The position numbers and the translations under genes were made by a program. This document shows positions 33,812 through 42,313 of a stretch of DNA of 64,000 nt, in pieces; positions within the stretch are counted from its first letter, which is position 1, and each line of letters opens with the position of its first letter. The notes beneath the pieces are model-generated. The model was not told where the DNA came from and did no database searches. It was given only the letters and a program-made list of their open reading frames with translations. This stretch comes from JADGHE01 sp035716025 (GTDB lineage: Bacteria; Pseudomonadota; Alphaproteobacteria; Rhizobiales; Xanthobacteraceae), in NCBI GenBank assembly GCA_035716025.1, contig DASTKH010000041.1, positions 1-64,000 on the forward strand. Reading direction: 5' to 3'.

Positions 33812-34825
33812 ATGCCGATATACGGACATCCGATGATCGAAACGGCAATCCCGACCCGCACCCCGGCCATCGACGCGGTCGATGACCTCGTCGTGCCGTT
33901 CCAGGTGGACGCGCTCGATCTGCGCGGGCGGCTTGTGCGACTTGGGCCGCTCGTCGATCAGATCCTCACCGGCCACGACTACCCCGTTCCGGTGTCGAAA
34001 CTCGTCGGCGAAGCCATCGTGCTTGGCGTGCTGCTCGGCTCGGCCTTGAAGATCGACGGGCGTTTCATCCTGCAGACGCAGACCGACGGGCTCGTGCCCA
34101 TGCTGGTCGTGGATTTCATCGCGCCCGGCAAGGTACGGGCCTGCGCGCGCTTCGACCGTGCCCGGCTCGAGACGGCCGTCGCCGGGGGTCGTGCCGACAC
34201 CGAGAGCCTGCTCGGCCGCGGCCACTTGGCGATGACCATCGATCAAGGCCCGGACATGAGCCGCTATCAGGGGCTCGTGCCGCTCGACGGGGGAAGCCTC
34301 GAGACGGCCGCGCATGAGTATTTCAAGCGCTCGGAGCAGATTCCGACCCGTGTGCGGCTTGCCGTCGCGGAAGAATTCTCGGCCGAGGGCGCCGGCATGC
34401 GGCACCGTTGGCGGGCCGGCGGCATTCTGCTGCAGTTCCTGCCCAAGGCGACCGAGCGCGCACGCCTGCCCGATCTCGATCCCGGCGATGCGCCCGAAGG
34501 CACCGTCGTCGATGCGGTTGCCGAGGACGATGCCTGGGTGGAGGGGCGTTCCCTGGTGGAGACCGTCGAGGACATCGAACTTCTCGATCCGACGCTGTCG
34601 CACGAGCGGCTGATCTACCGGCTGTTTCACGAGCGGGGCGTACGCGTTTTCCAGAGCGTCGCCGTTTCCGCCGAATGCTCTTGTTCGCAGGACAAGATCA
34701 CCGCCATGTTGCGCAGCTTTTCGGCGCAGGACCGCGCCGAAATGGTCGAGAACGGTGCGATCGGCGTCACCTGCGAATTCTGCAACCGGACCTATGTGGT
34801 GGATCCGGCAACGCTCGATGCCTGA
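33812..34825 (+). CDS. hslO: Hsp33 redox-regulated chaperone
   Basis: A 337-residue Hsp33. The C-terminal zinc centre is complete: Cys-Ser-Cys in ECSCSQDK and Cys-Glu-Phe-Cys in CEFC. Under oxidative stress, disulfides form here and activate the holdase. The N-terminal core has the HDYPVPVSKLVGEAIVL segment. The start is uncertain: ATGs at 33812 and 33833 are both possible and neither has a strong ribosome-binding site; the true N terminus before about residue 20 is not conserved. It follows argF by 65 bases on the same strand. Confidence 0.9.
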   Translation: MPIYGHPMIETAIPTRTPAIDAVDDLVVPFQVDALDLRGRLVRLGPLVDQILTGHDYPVPVSKLVGEAIVLGVLLGSALKIDGRFILQTQTDGLVPMLVVDFIAPGKVRACARFDRARLETAVAGGRADTESLLGRGHLAMTIDQGPDMSRYQGLVPLDGGSLETAAHEYFKRSEQIPTRVRLAVAEEFSAEGAGMRHRWRAGGILLQFLPKATERARLPDLDPGDAPEGTVVDAVAEDDAWVEGRSLVETVEDIELLDPTLSHERLIYRLFHERGVRVFQSVAVSAECSCSQDKITAMLRSFSAQDRAEMVENGAIGVTCEFCNRTYVVDPATLDA

Positions 34826-34867
34826 GACGCCGGCAAACCCGGGCGTCGGCCGCGCTTTCCGCGCGGC

Positions 34868-35743
34868 CTATTTGCCCGCTCCGTGCTTCTTGATGAAGGC
34901 CGCGACGGTTGCGATCGCCTTGATGGAATTCGGCGCGAGCGGCTTCTCGGTGATGAAAGTGTGCGGCTCACCCTCGAACCAGGCGAGTTCCATCGCGCCT
35001 CCGGCGCGGCGCCAGCTTGCCGCGAGCCGTTCGGCCTGATCGTTCGGCACCCAATCGTCGGCGGTGCCTTGGAACACCAGGGCGGGCGGCAAATGGACCT
35101 TTTCGCCGCGGTCGATCGCCAGGCCCGGCGTGGCCTCGATCTGGGTCGCTTCGTCGCCGAAGTAGCGGTCGTGGCTTGCCACCATGTCGGTCTTGCCGCG
35201 CGCCTTGGCGAGTTGGTAGCGCTCGAGCGGATAGAGCACGCCCCAGCCGGAGATCACGAAAGCCAGCCGCGCATCCATGTCGGGCGCCTCCTCGAGCGGA
35301 AGTGCGCGATAGCGCGGGTCGTCGGGGCGGATCGCCGCGAGCAGAATCTGGTGGCCGCCGCTCGACCAGCCGTAACCGCCGACACGCTCGGCGCTTGAGC
35401 CGAATTCGTGGGCGTGCGCCTTGAGCCAGCGGATGCCGCAATTGATGTCCTGGAGGGAGGCGGGATAGGGCGCTTCCGGCGCGTTGCGGAAGTCGAGGGA
35501 GGCGACGAGGATGCCGGCCGCGCAGAGTTCGAGTGCCGCGTGCTGGCCGTCGGTGCGATCCTTGTTGTTCCAGGCCCCGCCGTGCACCGCAACGATCGCC
35601 GGAAACGGGCCCGTGCCGGCGGGCTGGTAGAGCCGCAGCAGGCGCTCCTTGCCGCCGTGGCGCTGATAGACAATGTCACGCACCCCGAATTCGTAGCGCG
35701 TGCGATCCTTCGCCTTTGACCGTTCCAGCACCGCCGTGGACAT
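34868..35743 (-). CDS. Alpha/beta-hydrolase fold esterase (HSL-like)
   Basis: A 291-residue hydrolase. The oxyanion HGGAW is near residue 75, the nucleophile is in GWSSGGH (near residue 125), and the acid and base candidates are the Asp of GTADDWVP and the His of GEPHTF. No signal peptide. The ATG at 35743 is preceded by GGGAGAG; a GTG two codons upstream is less likely. It resembles carboxylesterases and arylformamidase relatives (kynB type cannot be excluded). It is convergent with hslO and 80 bases downstream of an SDR gene. Confidence 0.8.
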   Translation of the reverse strand: MSTAVLERSKAKDRTRYEFGVRDIVYQRHGGKERLLRLYQPAGTGPFPAIVAVHGGAWNNKDRTDGQHAALELCAAGILVASLDFRNAPEAPYPASLQDINCGIRWLKAHAHEFGSSAERVGGYGWSSGGHQILLAAIRPDDPRYRALPLEEAPDMDARLAFVISGWGVLYPLERYQLAKARGKTDMVASHDRYFGDEATQIEATPGLAIDRGEKVHLPPALVFQGTADDWVPNDQAERLAASWRRAGGAMELAWFEGEPHTFITEKPLAPNSIKAIATVAAFIKKHGAGK

Positions 35744-35823
35744 CTTCACTCTCCCTCGATTGTTGCCGATTTTGCCCGAGGATAGGGTAGGCCGCGCACG
35801 GCCGCCATGCCGCAGGTCCCGCC

Positions 35824-36600
35824 TCAGACGACCGGCGAGCGGCCGCCGTCGACATTAATCGCCGTGCCGGTGATGTAGGATCCGGCCTCGGAAGCCAGGA
35901 AGCAGGCGAGGTTGGCGAATTCCTGCGCGGTACCGACCCGGCCGAGCGGAATCTCCTTGCCCATGGAGGCGAGAAATTCGTCGATCGGCACGCCCTCCCG
36001 TTTCGCCCGCTGCACCCATTGGTCGGTCGCGATGGTGCCGACCAGCAAAGCGTTGACGAGAATGTTGTGCCGCGCGCCTTCGCCGGCCAGCACCTTGGTC
36101 AACGCCATGCCGGCCGCGCGGGTGACGGAGGTCGGCGCGCTTTCGGCACGCGGCGCCTTGGCGCCGGTATTGAGCACGTTGATGATACGGCCCCAACGCC
36201 GCTCGGCCATCTGCGGCCAGACGAGCCGCGTGAAGCGGACTGCCGCAAACAGTTTGAGGTCGAAGTCCTGCTGCCAGACTTCGTCGCTGATTTCGAGGAA
36301 CGGCCCGCGGCGCGACGTGCCGGCATTGTTGACGAGGACGTCGATGCGCCCGAGCGCCCGCATGGCCTCCTCGTAGGCGCGCGCGACGTCCTCTGGCCGC
36401 GAAACGTCCGCCGAGATGGCCGTCACGCGCCGGCCCGACTTTCCTTCGATCTCGCGTACGGCCGCATCGAGGGCCTCGCGCCCGCGTGCCACGATCGCGA
36501 CCGCGCCGCCCCCCGCCGCGAACTGGGTTGCGATCGCCAGCCCGATCCCCTTGCTGCCGCCGGTAATGAACGCGGCCCTGCCGTCGTGCCGGATTTCCAT
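35824..36600 (-). CDS. SDR-family oxidoreductase with altered active site
   Basis: A 258-residue short-chain dehydrogenase fold. The cofactor motif TGGSKGIG (residues 13-20) and NNAG (near 90) are intact, and the C-terminal GTAQEFANLACFLASE and ITGTAINVDGG parts are normal. The catalytic YxxxK reads TSVTR (APTSVTRAAGMALTK), so Tyr is Thr and Lys is Arg, and the usual Ser before it reads as Asn or Thr. I recall a subgroup with PTSVSRAAG in related bacteria. Dinucleotide binding is likely; dehydrogenase activity is doubtful. Confidence 0.85.
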   Translation of the reverse strand: MEIRHDGRAAFITGGSKGIGLAIATQFAAGGGAVAIVARGREALDAAVREIEGKSGRRVTAISADVSRPEDVARAYEEAMRALGRIDVLVNNAGTSRRGPFLEISDEVWQQDFDLKLFAAVRFTRLVWPQMAERRWGRIINVLNTGAKAPRAESAPTSVTRAAGMALTKVLAGEGARHNILVNALLVGTIATDQWVQRAKREGVPIDEFLASMGKEIPLGRVGTAQEFANLACFLASEAGSYITGTAINVDGGRSPVV

Positions 36601-36712
36601 GGCGTCTCCTCCAAGCCCCGGAGGCCGACCCTTGCGCGGATGCGGCCATCGCCTCCGGCGCGCCTAGCACAGCGGAGGCAGGCGGGCGAGAGCCCGCGTG
36701 CCGACGCGGCCC

Positions 36713-36740
36713 TTGACATAGGTTATAAATCCTTTATTCT
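36713..36740 (+). promoter_or_regulatory. Promoter directly before the nuclease start codon
   Basis: TTGACA (36713-36718), 16-base spacer, TATTCT (36735-36740), in a notably AT-rich patch. Transcription would begin about seven bases after the -10, at or next to the ATG at 36747, giving a leaderless mRNA. Confidence 0.6.
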
Positions 36741-36746
36741 GAGACA

Positions 36747-37271
36747 ATGCACCTAGGACAATATAGCCTGTGCTCCGTGCTATCCCTCGCCGGCGTTGCC
36801 GCGGCCTGGCTCTTTGCGGCCCCAGGGACACCATCCCGGCCGGCCGCCTCGCAGGCCTTGGCGTCGCAGGCGGGCGGGGCCGCTGCCCGGACCGCGGAGG
36901 CGGCGCTTGCGTCCTATCCCGCCGAAGTGGTGGCCGTGACGGATGGCGACACGTTCGCGGCGCGCGTTCATGTCTGGCCCGGCATCGAGGTCAGCACGAA
37001 GGTGCGGCTGCGCGGCATCGACACGCCGGAGCTGCGGGCGCGCTGCGAGCGCGAAAAAATTCTGGCCGCCCTGGCCCGCGAGCGGCTCACCGCGATCCTT
37101 GCGGAGGGCGCGGTCCGGCTTTCCGATGTTTCGCCCGACAAATATGGCGGCCGGGTCGTCGCGTCCGCCGCGACCGGGCGCACGCCCGATGTCGGGGATG
37201 CCTTGCTCGCGCTTGGTGTCGCGCGGCCCTACACCGGCGGACGGCGCGGCTCCTGGTGTGATGCAACGTGA
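36747..37271 (+). CDS. Secreted thermonuclease-family (SNase-like) nuclease
   Basis: A 174-residue protein with a hydrophobic N-terminal signal or anchor (residues about 6-26), an Ala-rich linker and an SNase domain. VVAVTDGDTFAARV and RLRGIDTPELRARC are the Ca-binding and active-site strands; DKYGGRVV is the later catalytic segment. The family hydrolyses DNA and RNA; the usual Staphylococcus nuclease is about 150 residues in its mature form. No ribosome-binding site precedes the ATG, matching the leaderless promoter. It is convergent with the L,D-transpeptidase gene. Confidence 0.85.
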   Translation: MHLGQYSLCSVLSLAGVAAAWLFAAPGTPSRPAASQALASQAGGAAARTAEAALASYPAEVVAVTDGDTFAARVHVWPGIEVSTKVRLRGIDTPELRARCEREKILAALARERLTAILAEGAVRLSDVSPDKYGGRVVASAATGRTPDVGDALLALGVARPYTGGRRGSWCDAT

Positions 37272-37287
37272 GGGCGTTGCGCGCGGC

Positions 37288-37803
37288 TCAGCGCGTCACG
37301 AACACCGGCGTTCCGACGCTTACCCGGTCGAAAAGATCCAGGATGTCGCTGTTGTACATGCGGATGCAGCCGTAGGAGACGAAGCGCCCGATAGAGTTCG
37401 GCGCGTTGGTGCCGTGGATGGCATAGGTGCCGTCGCGCACGGTGAGGGCGGCGTCTCCCATGGGGTTGCGTGGGCTGCCGCCGGGAATGATCTCCGGCAA
37501 AGACGGCTTGTCGCGGCGGATTTCGGGAGGCGGCGACCAGGCCGGCCGGCGGTACTTGCCGAGAATGCGCGTTGCGCCCGACCACTGCCGCCCCGGCCGG
37601 CCGACGCCCACGGGGTAGCGCAGCGCGCGGCCGCCACCCAGTACGTAGTAAAGCCGCCGCTCCTGCGTGCGCACCACGATCGAGCCGCCCGGCGCCTCGC
37701 TCCGAAAGGCTACGAGCTCGCCCCGCGCGGCGGCTGGGGTCGGAGGACCCGCAGTCCCGACGGCTGCAAGGCCGAGCGCGCAGGCACCGAGGATGCGTTT
37801 CAT
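37288..37803 (-). CDS. L,D-transpeptidase (YkuD/ErfK type)
   Basis: A 171-residue secreted transpeptidase. Signal peptide MKRILGACALGLAAVGTAG..., then a YkuD domain with the catalytic motif HGTNAPNSIG and SYGCIRM (Cys nucleophile near residue 147). IRRDKPSLPEIIPGGSPRNPMG is also typical. It would cross-link peptidoglycan (3-3) or attach lipoprotein to it in the periplasm. I start at 37803 (MKRIL). It ends 17 bases from the convergent nuclease gene. Confidence 0.92.
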   Translation of the reverse strand: MKRILGACALGLAAVGTAGPPTPAAARGELVAFRSEAPGGSIVVRTQERRLYYVLGGGRALRYPVGVGRPGRQWSGATRILGKYRRPAWSPPPEIRRDKPSLPEIIPGGSPRNPMGDAALTVRDGTYAIHGTNAPNSIGRFVSYGCIRMYNSDILDLFDRVSVGTPVFVTR

Positions 37804-38013
37804 CACCGCGAGCACGTTTCGCCGCGCTGCCGGGTGCCGGCTGCGGCAGACCGCCCGCAGGATAGGCCGGTTCGCGCGTCGGGTCAGGCAAGGGCTGCCG
37901 GCAGCGTAAACGCTCCGCAAAGATCGCGCCCCCGCGTCCGGCGCGAGGGGATTTCCAACCTCAGCCGCCGGCTTATGATAACGCCGAGGCCGAGCGGGCT
38001 TGACGGGGAGCGC

Positions 38014-39189
38014 ATGACGGAACCCTTGCTGTTTTCGCCGATGACGCTGCGCGGCATCGCATTGAAGAACCGCGTCGTCATCGCGCCGATGCACCAGTAT
38101 TCCGCGGTGGAAGGCTTCGTGACCGACTGGCACCTCATGAATGCCGGGCGTTATGCGGCGGGCGGGGCCGGCCTCGTGATGATGGAGTCAACCAAGGTCG
38201 AGCGTCGCGGCTGCGGCACGGTCGGCGATCTCGGGATTTGGGACGACACCTTCATTCAGGGCCTCAGGCGCTGCGCCGATCTCATCCGCCGCAACGGCGC
38301 GGTTCCCGGCATCCAGCTTGGACACTCCGGGCGCAAGGCGCGTCGCTTCCGGCCGTGGGAGGGCGGGGGGCCGCTTGCGCCGGGCCCGGAGATCAAGGAC
38401 TGGGAAGACTGGGAGCTTGTTGCGCCGAGCGCGGTGGCCTCGCCCGCAAGCGATCCCCTTCCGCGGGCGCTTTCGCGCGCGGAAATCCGCGATGTCGTGG
38501 AAGCCTGGGGACAGGCGGCGCGGCGGGCCGATGCGGCGGGCTTCGACGTGCTCGAAATCCACGGCGCACACGGCTATCTGATCCACCAGTTTCTCTCGCC
38601 AGCCGCGAACCGCCGCGACGACGCCTATGGCGGTAGCGAGGAAAACCGCTTCCGCTTCTGCTGCGAAGTGGTGGAGGCGGTACGGGCCTTCTGGCCGGCG
38701 CACAAGCCGCTTTTTCTGCGGCTTTCCGTGGAGGACGATGCCGGCTGGACGGTGGAGTCGAGCATCGCGCTTGCGAAAGGCGTCAAAGGGCTCGGCGTCG
38801 ACGTGATCGACTGTTCGTCGGGGGGCATGACGGGCCGGCCGATCGCGGGCGTCCCCGTCGGCTACGGCTACCAGGTGCCCTATGCGGAACGCATCCGCCG
38901 CGAAGCCGGGATCATGACCATGGCGGTCGGCCTCATCGTCCATGCCGACCAGGCGGAGGCGATCCTGCGCGAAGGCCGTGCCGACCTCGTCGCGCTCGCG
39001 CGCGAGGCGATCTACAACCCGCATTGGCCCATGGATGCGGCCCAAAAGCTCGGCGCGGACCGCGGCTTCGCCCTCGTTCCCTCGCCGCAGGCCTATTGGC
39101 TTGCGAAACGCGCCGGCTCGGTGAGGTCCATCACGCCGTCGACATGGACGCGGGGCATCGCCGAGACATCGTCACGTCATCCCGCATAG
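38014..39189 (+). CDS. OYE-family ene-reductase (YqjM-like)
   Basis: A 391-residue FMN-binding TIM barrel. The His/His pair is His183/His186 in EIHGAHGYL with Tyr188; QLGHSGRKA (101-109) and GGSEENRFRF are YqjM-class landmarks. The usual Cys of the PMCMYS motif is His here (APMHQYS, residue 27). GGGGAG lies before the ATG. It differs in class from the ene-reductase at 3906-5048. The substrate is an activated alkene, unknown. A TATGAT-like -10 at 37974-37979 lies upstream. Confidence 0.88.
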   Translation: MTEPLLFSPMTLRGIALKNRVVIAPMHQYSAVEGFVTDWHLMNAGRYAAGGAGLVMMESTKVERRGCGTVGDLGIWDDTFIQGLRRCADLIRRNGAVPGIQLGHSGRKARRFRPWEGGGPLAPGPEIKDWEDWELVAPSAVASPASDPLPRALSRAEIRDVVEAWGQAARRADAAGFDVLEIHGAHGYLIHQFLSPAANRRDDAYGGSEENRFRFCCEVVEAVRAFWPAHKPLFLRLSVEDDAGWTVESSIALAKGVKGLGVDVIDCSSGGMTGRPIAGVPVGYGYQVPYAERIRREAGIMTMAVGLIVHADQAEAILREGRADLVALAREAIYNPHWPMDAAQKLGADRGFALVPSPQAYWLAKRAGSVRSITPSTWTRGIAETSSRHPA

Positions 39190-39265
39190 CCCCGCGTCGG
39201 AGGCGCGGTCCGGTTGGAGCCGTTCGGCAGACGTCCGCTCCAGCGGCGCGGACGTCCGTGCGCGT

Positions 39266-41221
39266 CTACTCCGCGGCCGCAACCCTGCGGTTCTGCCGGT
39301 TCTTCACGAGATCGTCCACCACCGCCGGATCGGCCAGCGTCGAGGTGTCGCCCAGCGAGGCAAAATCGTCCTCGGCGATTTTGCGCAGGATGCGGCGCAT
39401 GATCTTGCCGGAGCGGGTCTTGGGCAGGGCCGGCGCGAACTGGATGAGGTCCGGCCGGGCGATCGCGCCGATTTCCTTGCCGACCCATTGCGCAAGCTCC
39501 TTGCGCAATTCCTCGTTCGGCTGCTCGCCCGCCATCAGCGTAACATAGGCATAAATGCCCTGGCCCTTGATGTTGTGCGGATAACCGACGACGGCGGCTT
39601 CCGCCACCTTCGGGTGGGCGACAAGCGCGCTTTCGACCTCGGCGGTGCCAAGCCGATGGCCGGACACGTTGAGAACGTCGTCGACGCGACCGGTAATCCA
39701 ATAGTAGCCGTCCTCGTCGCGGCGGCAGCCGTCGCCGGTGAAATACTTGCCGGGGTATGTCTTGAAATAAGTATCGACGAAGCGCTGGTGGTCGCCGAAG
39801 ACGGTGCGCATCTGCCCCGGCCAGGAATCGAGGAGGCAGAGATTACCGCTGCCCGGTCCCTCCAGGACCTTGCCGTCGGCATCGACGATCGCCGGCTTGA
39901 CGCCGAAGAACGGGCGCGTCGCCGAGCCCGGCTTGAGCTTCGTCGCGCCGGGCAGGGGCGTGATGAGAATGCCGCCGGTCTCGGTCTGCCACCAAGTATC
40001 GACGACCGGGCAGCGCCCGTCGCCGACGACGCGGTGATACCATTCCCAGGCCTCGGGATTGATCGGTTCGCCAACCGTGCCGAGAAGCCGGACGGAGGCG
40101 CGCGAGGTCTTCTTCACCGGGCCGTCCCCCGCCTGCATGAGCGCGCGGATTGCCGTCGGTGCGGTATAGAAAATGTTGACCTTGTGCTTGTCGCAGACCT
40201 CCCAGAAGCGCGACATCGAAGGATAGTTCGGCACGCCCTCGAACACGAGGCTGGTCGCGCCATTGGCGAGCGGGCCGTAGACGATATAGGAGTGGCCGGT
40301 CACCCAGCCGACGTCCGCCGTACACCAATAGATGTCGCCGTCATGATAGTCGAAGACATATTGGTGCGTCATCGCCGTGAACAGCAGATAGCCGGCCGTC
40401 GTGTGCAGCACGCCCTTGGGTTTGCCCGTGGATCCTGAGGTGTAGAGGATGAACAGCGGGTCCTCCGCGCTCATCTCCTCGCACGGGCATTCATTGGTCA
40501 CGACCGCGGCGGCTTCGTCGTAATAGACGTCGCGCACCGGATCCATGTTCACCTTGGCGCCGGTGCGCCGCACGACGATGACGAAATCCACCCCGCCGAC
40601 CTTGGCGATCGCTTCATCCGTGTTGGCCTTGAGCGGAATCTTGCGGCCGCCGCGGACGCCCTCGTCCGCCGTGATCACCACTTTCGAGCGGCAGTCCTCG
40701 ATTCGTCCGGCCAGCGAATCCGGCGAAAAGCCCCCGAAGACAACCGAGTGAATGGCACCGATGCGGGCGCACGCCAGCATGGCGTAGACGGCCTCGGGGA
40801 TCATCGGCATGTAGATCGTGACGCGGTCGCCCTTTTCGACATTGCGGTTGCGCAGAATGTTGGCGAACCGGCAGACCTCGTCATGAAGCTCCTGATAAGT
40901 GATGTGTTTGGATTCGGACGGGTCGTCGCCCTCCCAGATGAGCGCGGTCTGCTTCGCCCGCGCCGGCAGGTGGCGGTCGATGCAATTGTAGGCGGCGTTG
41001 AGCGTGCCGTCCTCGAACCATTTGATGGAAACTTCGCCGGGTCCGAAGGTCGTGTTCTTCACCTTGGTAAACGGTTTGATCCAATCCAGACGCCGGGCGT
41101 GCTCGCGCCAGAACCCGTCCGGATCGGCGATCGAGCGCGCATACATGTCCTGGTATTTCGCATCGTCAATATAGGCGCGCTTGGTCCATTCCGCCGGGAC
41201 ATCGTAGATTTTGTCGGACAT
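39266..41221 (-). CDS. acs: Acetyl-CoA synthetase
   Basis: A 651-residue AMP-forming acetyl-CoA synthetase. YTSGSTGKPKG is the phosphate-binding loop, WWQTETGG is the A5 motif, GRVDDVLNVSGHR is the hinge, and RSGKIMRR near the C terminus contains the Lys that is acetylated in other bacteria. Length is as expected. It stands alone on the minus strand, divergent from the Asp/Asn-hydroxylase-like gene; a perfect TATAAT (minus) at 41361-41366 is a candidate -10. Confidence 0.97.
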   Translation of the reverse strand: MSDKIYDVPAEWTKRAYIDDAKYQDMYARSIADPDGFWREHARRLDWIKPFTKVKNTTFGPGEVSIKWFEDGTLNAAYNCIDRHLPARAKQTALIWEGDDPSESKHITYQELHDEVCRFANILRNRNVEKGDRVTIYMPMIPEAVYAMLACARIGAIHSVVFGGFSPDSLAGRIEDCRSKVVITADEGVRGGRKIPLKANTDEAIAKVGGVDFVIVVRRTGAKVNMDPVRDVYYDEAAAVVTNECPCEEMSAEDPLFILYTSGSTGKPKGVLHTTAGYLLFTAMTHQYVFDYHDGDIYWCTADVGWVTGHSYIVYGPLANGATSLVFEGVPNYPSMSRFWEVCDKHKVNIFYTAPTAIRALMQAGDGPVKKTSRASVRLLGTVGEPINPEAWEWYHRVVGDGRCPVVDTWWQTETGGILITPLPGATKLKPGSATRPFFGVKPAIVDADGKVLEGPGSGNLCLLDSWPGQMRTVFGDHQRFVDTYFKTYPGKYFTGDGCRRDEDGYYWITGRVDDVLNVSGHRLGTAEVESALVAHPKVAEAAVVGYPHNIKGQGIYAYVTLMAGEQPNEELRKELAQWVGKEIGAIARPDLIQFAPALPKTRSGKIMRRILRKIAEDDFASLGDTSTLADPAVVDDLVKNRQNRRVAAAE

Positions 41222-41360
41222 CTTTGGGCACTCCCGATCTGTCGCGTCGGCGCAAGGCCGGCAGCCGCTATTCAGGCGGAGATTAGGCGAGCCCGGGGCG
41301 CCGCGACAAGGCTGCCGGGACTAGACGTTCGGGGGGCTCTCGCCTCTCCCGCGACGCGCG

Positions 41361-41366
41361 ATTATA
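41361..41366 (-). promoter_or_regulatory. Candidate -10 element for acs
   Basis: TATAAT on the minus strand, 140 bases upstream of the acs start, with no recognisable -35. The overlapping plus strand also reads TATAAC, which could serve the divergent gene at 41439. Confidence 0.35.
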
Positions 41367-41438
41367 ACATCTCTGTGACCCCCCGCGGCACAGGCGCCGC
41401 GGGGAGGGGCCGTGGGGCCAATCGGCGGAGCACACCCC

Positions 41439-42251
41439 GTGACCAGCAACGTCGAACAGCAGGCGCCGGCGGTGCAGTCCTTCGGCACGGCCGGCCTCAA
41501 ACCGATGGTTCGTCCGAGCCTCGTGACGCGCATCTTCATGCGGGTTGTGGCCTGGGCGGAACGGCTGAACCTCAAATATTCCAAGGTCGGCAACCCGCCG
41601 GTCTACGACAATGCGGTTTTTCCCTGGGCCGAGGAGATCGCCCGCGAATGGCGGGCGATCCGCGCCGAACTCGACCGCGTCCTCGCCCGCAAGGACGAGC
41701 TTCCCGGATTTCACGAGATCGCCACCGACGTCTCGACCATCAGCCAGGACCGCGACTGGAAGACCTTCATGCTCATGGGCTTCGGCGTGCCGTCGGAGAA
41801 CAACATCCGGCAATGCCCGGAAACCTGGCGCATCGTGCAGAAAATTCCGGGGCTCAAGACCGCCATGTTCTCGATCTTCGAACCCGGCAAGCACCTGCCG
41901 GCGCATCGCGGACCCTATAACGGCGTGCTGCGCCTGCATCTCGGGCTGATCGTGCCCGAGCCGCGCGACAAAATCGCGATCCGCGTCGCCGACCGGCTGT
42001 GCCACTGGCGGGAGGGCGAGGTTTTGATCTTCGACGACGCTTACGAGCACGAGGCCTGGAACCACTCTCCGCACACGCGCGTGGTGCTGTTCGTGGATTT
42101 CGTAAAGCCCCTGCGCTTTCCGGCCAATCTCGTGAACTGGCTGCTGATGAATCTCGCGCTGTTCACGCCCTTCATTCGCGAGGGGCAGGACGCGCACCGG
42201 AAATGGGAGCGGCGCTTTTACGCCGAAGCGGAGGCGTTGCGGAACCGCTGA
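41439..42251 (+). CDS. Aspartyl/asparaginyl beta-hydroxylase-like protein
   Basis: A 270-residue protein of the Asp/Asn beta-hydroxylase family, Fe(II)/2-oxoglutarate enzymes. The metal and co-substrate residues appear in HLPAHRGPYNGVLRLHLGL and FDDAYEHEAWN. The C terminus has a hydrophobic segment (FPANLVNWLLMNLALF) that may anchor it in the membrane. Two GTG starts are possible: 41439, with GGAG eight bases before it, and 41412. It heads a plus-strand run with the CHAD and OsmC genes. The substrate is unknown (LpxO-like lipid A hydroxylation is one option). Confidence 0.8.
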   Translation: MTSNVEQQAPAVQSFGTAGLKPMVRPSLVTRIFMRVVAWAERLNLKYSKVGNPPVYDNAVFPWAEEIAREWRAIRAELDRVLARKDELPGFHEIATDVSTISQDRDWKTFMLMGFGVPSENNIRQCPETWRIVQKIPGLKTAMFSIFEPGKHLPAHRGPYNGVLRLHLGLIVPEPRDKIAIRVADRLCHWREGEVLIFDDAYEHEAWNHSPHTRVVLFVDFVKPLRFPANLVNWLLMNLALFTPFIREGQDAHRKWERRFYAEAEALRNR

Positions 42252-42313
42252 CCGGCTTCGGCGCGGGGAAGCGAACATGCGCGCCGACCCGCGCCGGGGG
42301 CTTTGCGATCGTC

